NCBI GenBank assembly: GCA_013360295.1
Contig: JABWCL010000011.1
Coordinates: 1-64,000, forward strand
Direction of reading: 5' to 3'
DNA length: 64,000 nucleotides
Origin: Ignavibacteriaceae bacterium
GTDB lineage: Bacteria; Bacteroidota; Ignavibacteria; Ignavibacteriales; Ignavibacteriaceae
Shown piece by piece: positions 8,938 through 17,450 of this stretch. How positions within the stretch are numbered: the first letter of the stretch is position 1; each line of letters begins with the position of its first letter. Made by a program: the position numbers and the translations under genes. Under the pieces are notes generated by a model. That model was not told the DNA's origin, did not search any database, and saw only the letters and a program-made list of their open reading frames with translations.

Positions 8938-9699
8938 TTATTTGTTTAGTATTTCCAATACTTTATTTATGATTTCCGGTTGGGCGGCAATAACGCTGTC
9001 TCCCTTCAGTACATCATTTCCGTAATAATCCGTTAATTCACCACCGGCGCCGCGAATGATGGGCACGACCGCCATAGTATCCCAGACGTGCATTATCGGG
9101 TCTATCATTATATCCGCGTAACCTGTAGCGAGAAGGTAATAACCGTAGCAGTCGCCCCAATTGCGGTATAGTTTTACACGGTGAATAAGATCGTTATATT
9201 TAACAGGATCGCGATATTTTTCAAAATGGAGATGATCAGTTGAAAGCAATGTGCACTCGTTAAGTTCTCTTGCGCCCCTCATCTTAACTGGCCGGTCATT
9301 CAGTTCGCAGTTAAGATTGTCGCCGAATAAAAATTCACCCAGCACAGGCTGATTGATCACGCCGGCGATGGGATGATCATTTTTTGTTAACGCGATCAGA
9401 GTGCCAAATGTTACTGTCCCGGAGATAAAACTTTTTGTTCCGTCAATCGGGTCGAGTATCCATTTATATTCGGCATCGCTGTTTTGGGTTCCGAACTCCT
9501 CGCCTATTATACCGTGCGCGGGAAACTCCTTCATTATCAATTCACGCAAAACTTCTTCTGCTTTTTTATCGGCAATTGTCACGGGGGATTCATCCTGCTT
9601 GCTTTCGATCGCGATCTCCTGTCTGAAATACTTTTTAACTATCGCGCCGCTTTCAACAGCCAGCAGTTTCATAAAATTTTTTATTTCACCGGTTTCCAT
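8938..9699 (-). CDS. Inositol monophosphatase family protein, probably histidinol-phosphatase (HisN type)
   Basis: A 253-residue Mg-dependent, Li-sensitive-type phosphomonoesterase. Metal site motifs: GEEFG, then DPIDGTKSF, then WDTMAVVPIIRGAGG. The segments NWGDCYGYYLLATGYADIMIDP and LIALTKNDHPIAGVINQP fit the HisN branch that dephosphorylates histidinol phosphate, but related enzymes act on inositol or nucleotide phosphates, so the substrate is inferred. It follows the Sel1-repeat gene by 14 bases on the same strand. Confidence 0.85.
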   Translation of the reverse strand: METGEIKNFMKLLAVESGAIVKKYFRQEIAIESKQDESPVTIADKKAEEVLRELIMKEFPAHGIIGEEFGTQNSDAEYKWILDPIDGTKSFISGTVTFGTLIALTKNDHPIAGVINQPVLGEFLFGDNLNCELNDRPVKMRGARELNECTLLSTDHLHFEKYRDPVKYNDLIHRVKLYRNWGDCYGYYLLATGYADIMIDPIMHVWDTMAVVPIIRGAGGELTDYYGNDVLKGDSVIAAQPEIINKVLEILNK

Positions 9700-9713
9700 T
9701 CAGTCATCACAAA

Positions 9714-11210
9714 TTAATTAAACATATCTTCATCCGGCCTTCTCTCATCATAGAGCCGCTTCAGAAGTGAATAAGAGGAAGCGCTGCCTCTCGATGCCGC
9801 CCTCCTGAAATTATCCGCGGCTTTTGAAAAGTCCGCCGGCCTATTAATTCCGTCGCGGTACATAATGCCGCGCACCACCAGCGCCGGGAGTGAACCGTTA
9901 AACACCGCTTCTTCGAGGGTGTCAGGATCAATTGCCTTCTCCGGAACATACTCTCCCCTGCTCATTGAAAACAGGGCGTACCAGTATGCCGCTTCAGCCA
10001 TCCCCTTATCTGCCAGGACACTTAACCTGTTTATCCCTTCAGAGTAATCTTCTTTCACACCTTTCCCCTGCAGATAACAAAACGCGAGTTCCATAGCAGC
10101 ATCTGCCGATTCACTTTCCGCTGACTGGAGCAATTTTGCCGCTCTCGCGTGGTCTGGTATTGAAGTAACACCTATCAGGCTCAGCCTTGCAGAGATAAAG
10201 AGCGCCGCAGGATCTTTTTTCCCCGCAAGGCTTGTTAACTGCCTCATAAAGACCGGGCTATTGACAAGCCGCCAGAGAAAGAACGCGGATCTGGGCGATT
10301 CAACTCTTACCCCTTTTACATAATAATAAGCGGCTTTGATCAGATTCTTCTGCGTGAGATATCCGGTTTCATATATTCTGCCAAGGAGTGTGAGCGCTTC
10401 CGGATTTCCGTAGAGCGCGCACTTTTCAAGGGTGGTTTTTATCAGCGGCATTTTTTCTTTTATCTGGTCAAGATCCGTAAAATTTATGCCAAGAGTATCA
10501 AGTCCCGGGCACTCATCAATCGCGTCATAAAAGAGCATTGTATCGGAAGGAGTTTCAATAGTATCTGCCTCGAAATCAATATACTGAAGAAGGGCTTTCT
10601 CATTCTTATCAGCCTGCCTCCCCTGCTGTCCCAGCAGTTTATTAGTAAGCGTTACTTTTTTCTGAGCGGAATCTATTTGTATCAATCCTCTCTTTTCAAG
10701 CAGTTCCAGTTTCTCCGCGGCGTGGGTACTGCCGGAAAGAGATGCCTTCGAGAGCCACTTTAGAGCCTCCGGAAAGTTTCGCCTTACAATCAGATCTTCG
10801 GTATAGAGTATTCCTATCGCCAGCTGCGCCTCTCTCATCCCGCTTTCGGCGGCATAAAGGAAATGTTTGAAGGCGCTGAACGGGGCCCATTCGGTGTGCC
10901 AGCCGTTAAACTCAAAAATGCCCAGGTTATATTTTGCCGCGGGAAGATCCTGACCGGCGGCTTTCCTCAGCCAGAAAACACTTTTTACAGTATCGTTCTC
11001 AACCCCGTCGCCAAGCAGATAGCGGATAGCAAGAGCGTGCTGCGCTATTGGGTCGCCTGAGTTAGCCTTCTGGATCAGGTAGAAGGTCTCCATAAATTTG
11101 GGAGAATAATCGTCGGGGATAAAAAAGGGCGACGGATAGTACCGCAGTTCCCTCTGACTGTAATCGCTCTTTTTCTGAGGGAAGATTGAGACAACCCCCG
11201 CAAAAAGCAA
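9714..11210 (-). CDS. Sel1-like repeat (tetratricopeptide-type) protein, probably exported
   Basis: A 498-residue alpha-solenoid. Sel1-like units of about 36 residues can be seen: AQHALAIRYLLGDGVENDTVKSVFWLRKAA, AKYNLGIFEFNG, AQLAIGILYTED, PEALTLLGRIYETG, AAMELAFCYLQGKGVKED, and others. Such proteins usually scaffold protein contacts. The start is unusual: the only candidate codon is TTG at 11210, which gives a clipped hydrophobic N-terminus (LLFAGVVSIFPQ). The frame is open a further 19 codons upstream and would encode a better signal peptide, but has no ATG, GTG or TTG. A rare start codon or a sequence error is possible. Confidence 0.8.
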   Translation of the reverse strand: MLFAGVVSIFPQKKSDYSQRELRYYPSPFFIPDDYSPKFMETFYLIQKANSGDPIAQHALAIRYLLGDGVENDTVKSVFWLRKAAGQDLPAAKYNLGIFEFNGWHTEWAPFSAFKHFLYAAESGMREAQLAIGILYTEDLIVRRNFPEALKWLSKASLSGSTHAAEKLELLEKRGLIQIDSAQKKVTLTNKLLGQQGRQADKNEKALLQYIDFEADTIETPSDTMLFYDAIDECPGLDTLGINFTDLDQIKEKMPLIKTTLEKCALYGNPEALTLLGRIYETGYLTQKNLIKAAYYYVKGVRVESPRSAFFLWRLVNSPVFMRQLTSLAGKKDPAALFISARLSLIGVTSIPDHARAAKLLQSAESESADAAMELAFCYLQGKGVKEDYSEGINRLSVLADKGMAEAAYWYALFSMSRGEYVPEKAIDPDTLEEAVFNGSLPALVVRGIMYRDGINRPADFSKAADNFRRAASRGSASSYSLLKRLYDERRPDEDMFN

Positions 11211-11267
11211 AATGAAAAGTTTTAAAATTCTGATGACTAATCCGAAAAAATCAGGAACGGAAAGTAA

Positions 11268-12188
11268 TTATTTTATTTCGCGCTTATCAAGCATTAGTTT
11301 TTTACGGTCAAGATGATGATCGGCGTCAACATCCTTAAGCGTAACACCCAGCGAAGTGAGCTTTATCATCTCATCTATTATAAGGTGTTTTTGTTTTTGC
11401 GCCTGGTCAGCGTCAAAAAATCCGTTTTTCTCCTGCCTTATGATATGCTGTGTAATATTAAGTCCTCTTATCAAATGATCGTGCGCTTTTTCGAACTCAT
11501 CATACTGTTTGTATTTGATTTTCTGCCAGAACTGAAGTACGAGGGTTTTCATTAACTCACTCACCTTCATATTGCAGTGAAGTCCGATAAGCAGGTCGCT
11601 TCCGGAATCGAGATAGGTAATATTCAAACGCGACTGCTTTTCATCTATCACCTTGCAGATATATGAGTGAAGTTTCTGCAGGGAATCAATCACAACCGCC
11701 AGCCTGGGCAGCTGCACTCCGTTCCCGTCAAAATCAAACACTTCAAGTTCGATCACCCTTTCGACCTCGCTGAAGTTCGCGTACTTCTGCTTCTGAAGGT
11801 GAAGCTCGACAGTATTACTGAAAGCCATTAGTACTGATAAATTCGAATAGAATGCCTGAAAGAGAGCGTAATTTTTCGGATTGGAAAGTATCCCCTCGCT
11901 GTTTTCCGCCGTGTTGATGACCGTGAGCATTCCGGCAAGGTTCGCCGATTGATAAATATCCTTCACTCCCAGAGATTCAAGTATTGCTTTGCATTCATTC
12001 GAATTTGAAAGCGCGGAATAACCTTCCCGCGACTGGAAGATAAGTTCGGCTAAATTTACCCGCTGTTCCGGCGTGACTTCAACAGCCGTTTCAGGATTGA
12101 TCAGAGGGGATATTAATTCGATTAGTTCCGCCACCTTGAGCCGCTTAACGATCTCGGATATCGTGCGAGTGAATAACAGGGTTTGCAT
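11268..12188 (-). CDS. Hypothetical protein, 306 aa
   Basis: Not recognised. A soluble, mostly helical protein with no signal peptide and no membrane helix. The N-terminal part (MQTLLFTRTISEIVKRL onward) is helical and Asn/Glu-rich; a middle segment (ELEVFDFDGNGVQLPRLAVVIDSLQKL) looks like a beta-alpha unit with a possible ligand pocket; the C-terminal 100 residues are charged helices ending in a Lys/Asp/His-rich tail (DVDADHHLDRKK). It ends 57 bases before the Sel1-repeat gene on the same strand. Codon use is like its neighbours, so it is a real gene. Confidence 0.75.
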   Translation of the reverse strand: MQTLLFTRTISEIVKRLKVAELIELISPLINPETAVEVTPEQRVNLAELIFQSREGYSALSNSNECKAILESLGVKDIYQSANLAGMLTVINTAENSEGILSNPKNYALFQAFYSNLSVLMAFSNTVELHLQKQKYANFSEVERVIELEVFDFDGNGVQLPRLAVVIDSLQKLHSYICKVIDEKQSRLNITYLDSGSDLLIGLHCNMKVSELMKTLVLQFWQKIKYKQYDEFEKAHDHLIRGLNITQHIIRQEKNGFFDADQAQKQKHLIIDEMIKLTSLGVTLKDVDADHHLDRKKLMLDKREIK

Positions 12189-12191
12189 GGT

Positions 12192-12297
12192 ATTAATTAA
12201 GAATTAAAAATTATGAATTAAGAATTATCAACTAAGAATCCCATAGGGGATTTTTAATCCCATAAGGGATAAAAAATTAAGAATTTCTGCTTTAATA
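12192..12297. repeat. AT-rich AATTAAGAATT repeats with ATCCC(AT)AGGGGAT palindromes
   Basis: AATTAAGAATTAAAAATT units interleaved with near-palindromes AATCCCATAGGGGATT and AATCCCATAAGGGAT. The rest of the gap to 12488 holds no gene. The same mix recurs at 28.39 and 58.87 kb. Confidence 0.75.
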
Positions 12298-12488
12298 ATA
12301 ATGCCGCTGATTAACATAAACAATTATTTAATTATGCCCGTTACCGGTACTAATCCTTTATTCAGGATAATTCCCTCCTCTTTACCGGTTTGAAAAAGTT
12401 GCTTAATAATTGGTTAATTCCAAGTTCTCTTAAAGGTGAAAGTTTCCGTCTTTCCCCGATCACAGGAACCTTTCTTCAGAAGTAATTC

Positions 12489-12526
12489 AAAAAAAATAGG
12501 CCGCACCTTTTGGGGTAACGGCCTAT
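12489..12526 (-). terminator. Rho-independent terminator of the nifJ unit
   Basis: Read on the minus strand: ATAGGCCG stem, 15-base loop, CGGCCTAT, then a run of T (A-run at 12489-12495 on the plus strand). It is placed 23 bases past the stop of the dihydroorotate-dehydrogenase-like gene. Confidence 0.85.
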
Positions 12527-12548
12527 GGAAAGAAAAAGTTAAAAGCTT

Positions 12549-13541
12549 TTATAGTTTGTAGCTTTGCAGAACTTTCATATAGTTCGCGCGCTCGAACTGT
12601 GAAGGATTAGGAGCGTTGATATAACTCATGCTTCCTCTCATCTGTTCAAGTGATTCATATTCGTTTACTTCCATCCAGTATTTCATCCTGGTCAGGACGT
12701 CCGTGATGTGGCGGATACCGAATTTGAGCAGGCAGGAAAGCATCTGTGTGGTTTTAGCGCCTGCCATAACCATCTTCAGCACATCCTTTTCATTATAGAT
12801 ACCGCTTGTCGCGGCAAGGTCAGCGCCGATCCTGCCGTAAAGTATTGCAATCCATCTTAACGGGAGCCTCATTGCCATCGGCGTGCTGAGCATTACGTTC
12901 GGCACAACCTCGAGATTTTCGAGATCAATATCGGGCTGATAAAAACGATTGAACATTACTATGCCTTTCGCGCCCGCGTCGGAAAGCTGTCCTGCCATGT
13001 TCGCGATTGAGGAGAAGAAAGGCCCGATCTTAACAGCAACCGGTATGGTAACTGAAGAGGTAACTTCTTTCACAACTTCGACATAACTTTTTTCAACATC
13101 CGCGCCATTAGACTTCAGGTCCGTAGCCAGATTATAGATGTTAAGTTCCAGCGCGTCAGCACCGGCTTCCTGCATCTTCTTCGCGTAGCTTATCCATCCG
13201 CCTGAAGATTTGCCATTAAGGCTGGCAATGATTGGAATTGAAACCGCCTGTTTTGCTTTCCGTATCTGCTCCAGGTATTCCTCTGGGCCAACTTTGAATT
13301 CGACTATCTCCGGGAAATAGCTAAGCGATTCGGCATAGCTTTCTGAATGATATGAAGTATGATGATACAGTTCGAGGCTTTCGTGCTCTATCTGCTCTTC
13401 AAAAAGCGAGTAAAGCACAACCGCGGCTGCTCCGCTCTCTTCCATCAGTTTAATATTATCAAGTTCCCTTGAGAGGGGCCCCGCCGATGGAACGATCGGG
13501 TTCTTTAATTCTAATCCGAGATAATTAGTTGTTAAGTCCAT
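12549..13541 (-). CDS. Dihydroorotate dehydrogenase-like flavoprotein
   Basis: A 330-residue FMN-binding TIM barrel of the dihydroorotate/dihydropyrimidine dehydrogenase group: LTTNYLGLELKNPIVPSAGPLS at the start, PIIASLNGKSSGGWISYA, ALELNIYN, PVAVKIGPFFSS, GAKGIVMFNRF and, in the FMN-phosphate region, AATSGIYNEKDVLKMVMAGA. It is not a canonical PyrD, because the active-site segment is divergent. It starts 8 bases after the nifJ stop, so it is probably part of the same unit; the pairing is seen in other anaerobes and suggests a role near pyruvate/ferredoxin metabolism rather than pyrimidine synthesis. The substrate is unknown. Confidence 0.85.
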   Translation of the reverse strand: MDLTTNYLGLELKNPIVPSAGPLSRELDNIKLMEESGAAAVVLYSLFEEQIEHESLELYHHTSYHSESYAESLSYFPEIVEFKVGPEEYLEQIRKAKQAVSIPIIASLNGKSSGGWISYAKKMQEAGADALELNIYNLATDLKSNGADVEKSYVEVVKEVTSSVTIPVAVKIGPFFSSIANMAGQLSDAGAKGIVMFNRFYQPDIDLENLEVVPNVMLSTPMAMRLPLRWIAILYGRIGADLAATSGIYNEKDVLKMVMAGAKTTQMLSCLLKFGIRHITDVLTRMKYWMEVNEYESLEQMRGSMSYINAPNPSQFERANYMKVLQSYKL

Positions 13542-13549
13542 ACTTCAAC

Positions 13550-16500
13550 CTATTCCTTTGTCTGTTCTTGGGTTTGTGTATTAGTGGAAGCAAGTTCTTC
13601 ATACTGTTTCCACCTCTTATTAACGTCCTCCTGCGCTTCTTTAATAAGCTTTTCCGCCATCTGAGGATGAGATTTTGTAAGCATCTTATACCTCGTTTCC
13701 ATATAAGCGTAGTCCTTGAAAGTAATCTTCGGAGCTTTAGAATCGAGTTTAAGCGGGTTCTTACCTTCGGCGGCAAGATCAGGATGATAACGGAAGAGAG
13801 GCCAGTGGCCTGATTCGACCGCGGCTTTCTGGTTCTTCATTCCTTTTGCCATATCAATACCGTGAGCGATGCAATGGCTGTAAGCAATAATAAGTGACGG
13901 CCCGTCGTAAGCCTCTGCTTCGATTATCGCACGGAGGGTCTGCACATCGTTCGCGCCCATGGCTATTTTCGCCACATAAACGTTTCCGTAAGTCATAGCC
14001 ATCAGTCCAAGGTCTTTCTTGGCCTGAGGTTTACCTCCGGCAGCGAATTTTGCAACCGCGGCGCGGGGAGTTGATTTGGAGCACTGGCCTCCAGTGTTTG
14101 AGTAAACCTCGGTATCCAGCACAAGTATGTTAACGTTCTTGCCGGAAGCAAGTACGTGGTCAAGTCCGCCGTACCCAATGTCATATGCCCAGCCGTCGCC
14201 GCCCATTATCCATACTGATTTTTTAACAAGATAATCGGCTATGCTAAGCAGATTCTTCGCGTCGGCAATAACTTCTTTTTTGCCGCCCGCGATGAGCGCT
14301 TCGAGTTTTTTCTTCAGGGCATCAACGCGTTCGCGCTGTTCATAAATTCCGGCTTCATCTTTCTGATCCGCGTTAACGAGGCCGTCAGCAAGCTCCTGCC
14401 CGATTTCACCGGCTAACTTTGTCAGGAGTTCTATCGCCTGGAGATTATGTTTATCAATGGCGAGCCTGAAGCCTAATCCAAATTCGGCGTTGTCTTCGAA
14501 GAGAGAATTCGACCAGGCAGTACCGCGGCCGTTATGATCAACAGCCCACGGTGTTGTGGGGAGGTTACCGCCATAAATTGAGGAGCATCCGGTGGCGTTC
14601 GCAACAAGCGCCCTGTCGCCGAACAACTGGCTGACAAGTTTAACGTATGGTGTTTCGCCGCAGCCTGAGCAGGCACCTGAGAACTCAAAGAGGGGACGGA
14701 GGAACTGAGAATCTTTAACCTGTGAGATGTTAACCTTGGTTCTGTCCAGGTCAGGCAGGTTAAGGAAGAAGTCCCAGTTAGCTCTTTCCGTTTCTCTGAG
14801 CGGAACCTGATAAGCCATATTGATCGCCTTATACTTAGGCTCTCTCTTGTTCTTTGCAGGGCATACATCCACGCAAAGCGCGCATCCGGTACAGTCTTCG
14901 ACCGCGACCTGGAGGCTGTAAAGCATATTCTCGCCGTATTCTTTCGATTTAAATTTTATGTATTTGAATGTTTCAGGATTTCCCACCAGGTCTTTCTCTT
15001 CAAATACTTTAGAGCGGATAGTAGCGTGCGGACATACTATGACGCATTTGTTACACTGTATACATACATCAGCATCCCAAACCGGAACTTCGAGCGCGAT
15101 ATTCCTCTTTTCCCACTGTGATGTGGCAAGAGGGTATGTTCCGTCAACCGGCATAAGACTTACGGGGATATGATCGCCCTTGCCTTCAATGATCTTCGCG
15201 GTGACTTTTCTGACGAAGTCAGGAGCATTACCCGATACCGGCGGCAGCAACTGCATATCACTGGTAACCGCCGCGGGCACTTCAACTTCGAAAAGGTTTT
15301 CGATAGTCTTGTCCACAGCGTCCCAGTTCATCTGGACTATCTTGTCGCCTTTAGCGCCGTAGGTTTTCTTGATCGCGTCTTTAATCATCGCGATCGAGTC
15401 TTCGCGGCTGAATATTTTTGAAATCGCGAAGAAGCAGGTCTGCATTATCGAGTTGATCCTTCCGCCTAATCCCACCTGGTCGGCAACTTTATAAGCATCA
15501 ATGATGTAGAACTTAAGTTTTTTCTCAATGATATCCTTCTGTGCCTTTTCGGGGAGCGAATGCCAGACTTCTTCTTTGGTGATTTTGGTATTAAGGAGGA
15601 AAGTGCCGCCTTCCATCGCGTCACCGAGCATATCCATTTTTTCAAGGAACACCTGCTGGTGGCAGGCGATGAAATTTGCACGTGCAATTAAGTAACTGGA
15701 TTTAAGCGCTTTAGGCCCGAACCGGAGATGTGATGTCGTGGTTGAACCGGATTTCTTCGAATCGTAAACGAAGTATCCCTGCGCGAAATAATCAGTTCCT
15801 TCGCCGATGATCTTGATGGAGTTTTTATTCGCTCCGACCGTTCCGTCGGCGCCGAGTCCGTAGAATTTGCCGCGGAATGTCTCGGGAGCTTCAACGGAAA
15901 ATTCCGGATCATAGTCCAGGCTTGTAAACATTACATCATCAACGATACCAACGGTGAAATGATTTTTTGGTTTCTCTTTTTTCATTTCGTCAAATACAGC
16001 CTTAACCATCGCGGGGGTGAATTCCTTGGATGATAATCCGTACCTACCGCCGAAGATCTTCGGGTAAGCAAACGGGAGTGTTCCGGAATTAAATCTTTCG
16101 GAAACCGCGTTAACCACATCAAGATAGAGCGGTTCGCCTGCTGAGCCGGGTTCTTTTGTTCTGTCTAATACGGTTATAATCTTGGTGGTTTTAGGCAGAG
16201 TATCAATAAAACTGTCAATTGAGAAGGGGCGGTATAATCTTACTTTCAGTACGCCGACTTTCTCTTCGCGGGCGGTAAGGTACTCAACTGTTTCTTCAAC
16301 AGCTTCTGCACCGGAGCCCATAATAACAATTATTTTTTCAGCATCCGGAGCGCCGTAATAATCAAACAGGCGGTATTGCCTTCCTGTCAGTTTCGCGAAT
16401 CTGTCCATGTGTTTCTGAACGATTGCAGGGCAAACCGAGTAAAATTTATTTACTGTTTCCCTGCCCTGGAAATAAACGTCCGGGTTCTGAGCCGTACCGC

Positions 16501-17146
16501 GCATTACCGGGTTATCGGGGGTGAGAGCGCGTTTCCTGTGGGCAATCACGAGGTCATCATCAACCATATGGCGCATATCATCGGCATTCAGCTGCTCAAT
16601 TTTCATAACTTCGTGGCTAGTCCTGAATCCGTCAAAGAAATGAATGAACGGAATGCGTGCTTCAAGAGTGGCTGCCTGAGCGATAAGCGCAAAATCCATC
16701 ACTTCCTGAACTGAGTTAGAAGCGAGAAGGGCAAAACCGGTTGAGCGGGTTGCCATTACGTCGCTGTGATCTCCGAAGATCGAAAGGGCCTGTGCGGCAA
16801 TTGACCTTGCTGAGACGTGAAAAACGGTGGGGGTAAGTTCACCGGCAATTTTGAACATATTGGGGATCATCAAAAGGAGCCCCTGTGAAGCAGTGAAGGT
16901 GGTTGTGAGCGCTCCGCTCTGGAGTGCGCCGTGAACCGCGCCGGAAGCGCCGCCTTCGCTTTGTAATTCACTTACGGAAGGAATGATATTCCATATATTC
17001 TTTTTTCCTTCGGCTGACCAGGCATCGCACCACTCGCCCATATTTGAGGAGGGTGTGATAGGGTAGATAGCGATAACTTCGTTCGTATTGTACGCAACAT
17101 ACGCCGCAGCTTCGTTACCGTCAATAGTTACTTTTTTTCTTTCCAT
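13550..17146 (-). CDS. nifJ: Pyruvate:ferredoxin (flavodoxin) oxidoreductase
   Basis: Single-chain 1198-residue enzyme interconverting pyruvate plus CoA and acetyl-CoA plus CO2, using thiamine diphosphate and three 4Fe-4S clusters. Order of domains: N-terminal pyrimidine-binding domain (DGNEAAAYVAYNTNEV, AIYPITPSS), transketolase-C-like domain, gamma domain (GLGADGTVGANKNSIKII), two ferredoxin clusters (CIQCNKCVIVCP near residue 697 and CTGCALCVDVCP near 750), then the diphosphate-binding domain (GACSGCGETPYVK, ATGCSSIYGG, GGDGWAYDIGYGGLDHV). Length matches the family. It points to anaerobic or microaerobic carbon metabolism. Confidence 0.98.
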   Translation of the reverse strand: MERKKVTIDGNEAAAYVAYNTNEVIAIYPITPSSNMGEWCDAWSAEGKKNIWNIIPSVSELQSEGGASGAVHGALQSGALTTTFTASQGLLLMIPNMFKIAGELTPTVFHVSARSIAAQALSIFGDHSDVMATRSTGFALLASNSVQEVMDFALIAQAATLEARIPFIHFFDGFRTSHEVMKIEQLNADDMRHMVDDDLVIAHRKRALTPDNPVMRGTAQNPDVYFQGRETVNKFYSVCPAIVQKHMDRFAKLTGRQYRLFDYYGAPDAEKIIVIMGSGAEAVEETVEYLTAREEKVGVLKVRLYRPFSIDSFIDTLPKTTKIITVLDRTKEPGSAGEPLYLDVVNAVSERFNSGTLPFAYPKIFGGRYGLSSKEFTPAMVKAVFDEMKKEKPKNHFTVGIVDDVMFTSLDYDPEFSVEAPETFRGKFYGLGADGTVGANKNSIKIIGEGTDYFAQGYFVYDSKKSGSTTTSHLRFGPKALKSSYLIARANFIACHQQVFLEKMDMLGDAMEGGTFLLNTKITKEEVWHSLPEKAQKDIIEKKLKFYIIDAYKVADQVGLGGRINSIMQTCFFAISKIFSREDSIAMIKDAIKKTYGAKGDKIVQMNWDAVDKTIENLFEVEVPAAVTSDMQLLPPVSGNAPDFVRKVTAKIIEGKGDHIPVSLMPVDGTYPLATSQWEKRNIALEVPVWDADVCIQCNKCVIVCPHATIRSKVFEEKDLVGNPETFKYIKFKSKEYGENMLYSLQVAVEDCTGCALCVDVCPAKNKREPKYKAINMAYQVPLRETERANWDFFLNLPDLDRTKVNISQVKDSQFLRPLFEFSGACSGCGETPYVKLVSQLFGDRALVANATGCSSIYGGNLPTTPWAVDHNGRGTAWSNSLFEDNAEFGLGFRLAIDKHNLQAIELLTKLAGEIGQELADGLVNADQKDEAGIYEQRERVDALKKKLEALIAGGKKEVIADAKNLLSIADYLVKKSVWIMGGDGWAYDIGYGGLDHVLASGKNVNILVLDTEVYSNTGGQCSKSTPRAAVAKFAAGGKPQAKKDLGLMAMTYGNVYVAKIAMGANDVQTLRAIIEAEAYDGPSLIIAYSHCIAHGIDMAKGMKNQKAAVESGHWPLFRYHPDLAAEGKNPLKLDSKAPKITFKDYAYMETRYKMLTKSHPQMAEKLIKEAQEDVNKRWKQYEELASTNTQTQEQTKE

Positions 17147-17450
17147 TTATGTTTCCATTAATAATATATTGTATAGATTCTTTTCTAAAAGTCAATCTAT
17201 ATTGCCAAAAATTATACCAAAGGTTTTTCCTCGTTTTTAGTCCATTTTTGACCGTTGGGTTTAGTTTTTTTCTCATAATTGACAATTTAATTTACACTGG
17301 CCTTACATTTTCTAATTTTTAAGAAAAGTATTTGTTTACAGTAATCAATTATTAATATTGTTCAAATAATGCGGGTTAACACATTATTTCCGTGGTTTTT
17401 ATCAAAAAGATACCATTGACCGAAGCTATCTTTTTCGTTACATTTGGTTT
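17147..17450. other. Divergent promoter region of nifJ and the TonB-C gene
   Basis: About 300 bases, very AT-rich, with no ORF. It should hold promoters in both directions. A 7-bp inverted pair AATAATG/CATTATT lies near 17366-17390. A second inverted repeat is listed separately. I see no full FNR-type site here. Confidence 0.6.
17404..17435 (+). promoter_or_regulatory. Terminator-like hairpin in the leader of the MORN/TonB-C gene
   Basis: AAAAAGATA (17404-17412) and TATCTTTTT (17427-17435) form a perfect 9-bp stem ending in a T-run, only 15 bases before the ATG. It could be an attenuator, the end of a short leader RNA, or a structure that affects translation; no Shine-Dalgarno sequence is visible in the remaining space. 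Confidence 0.4.
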
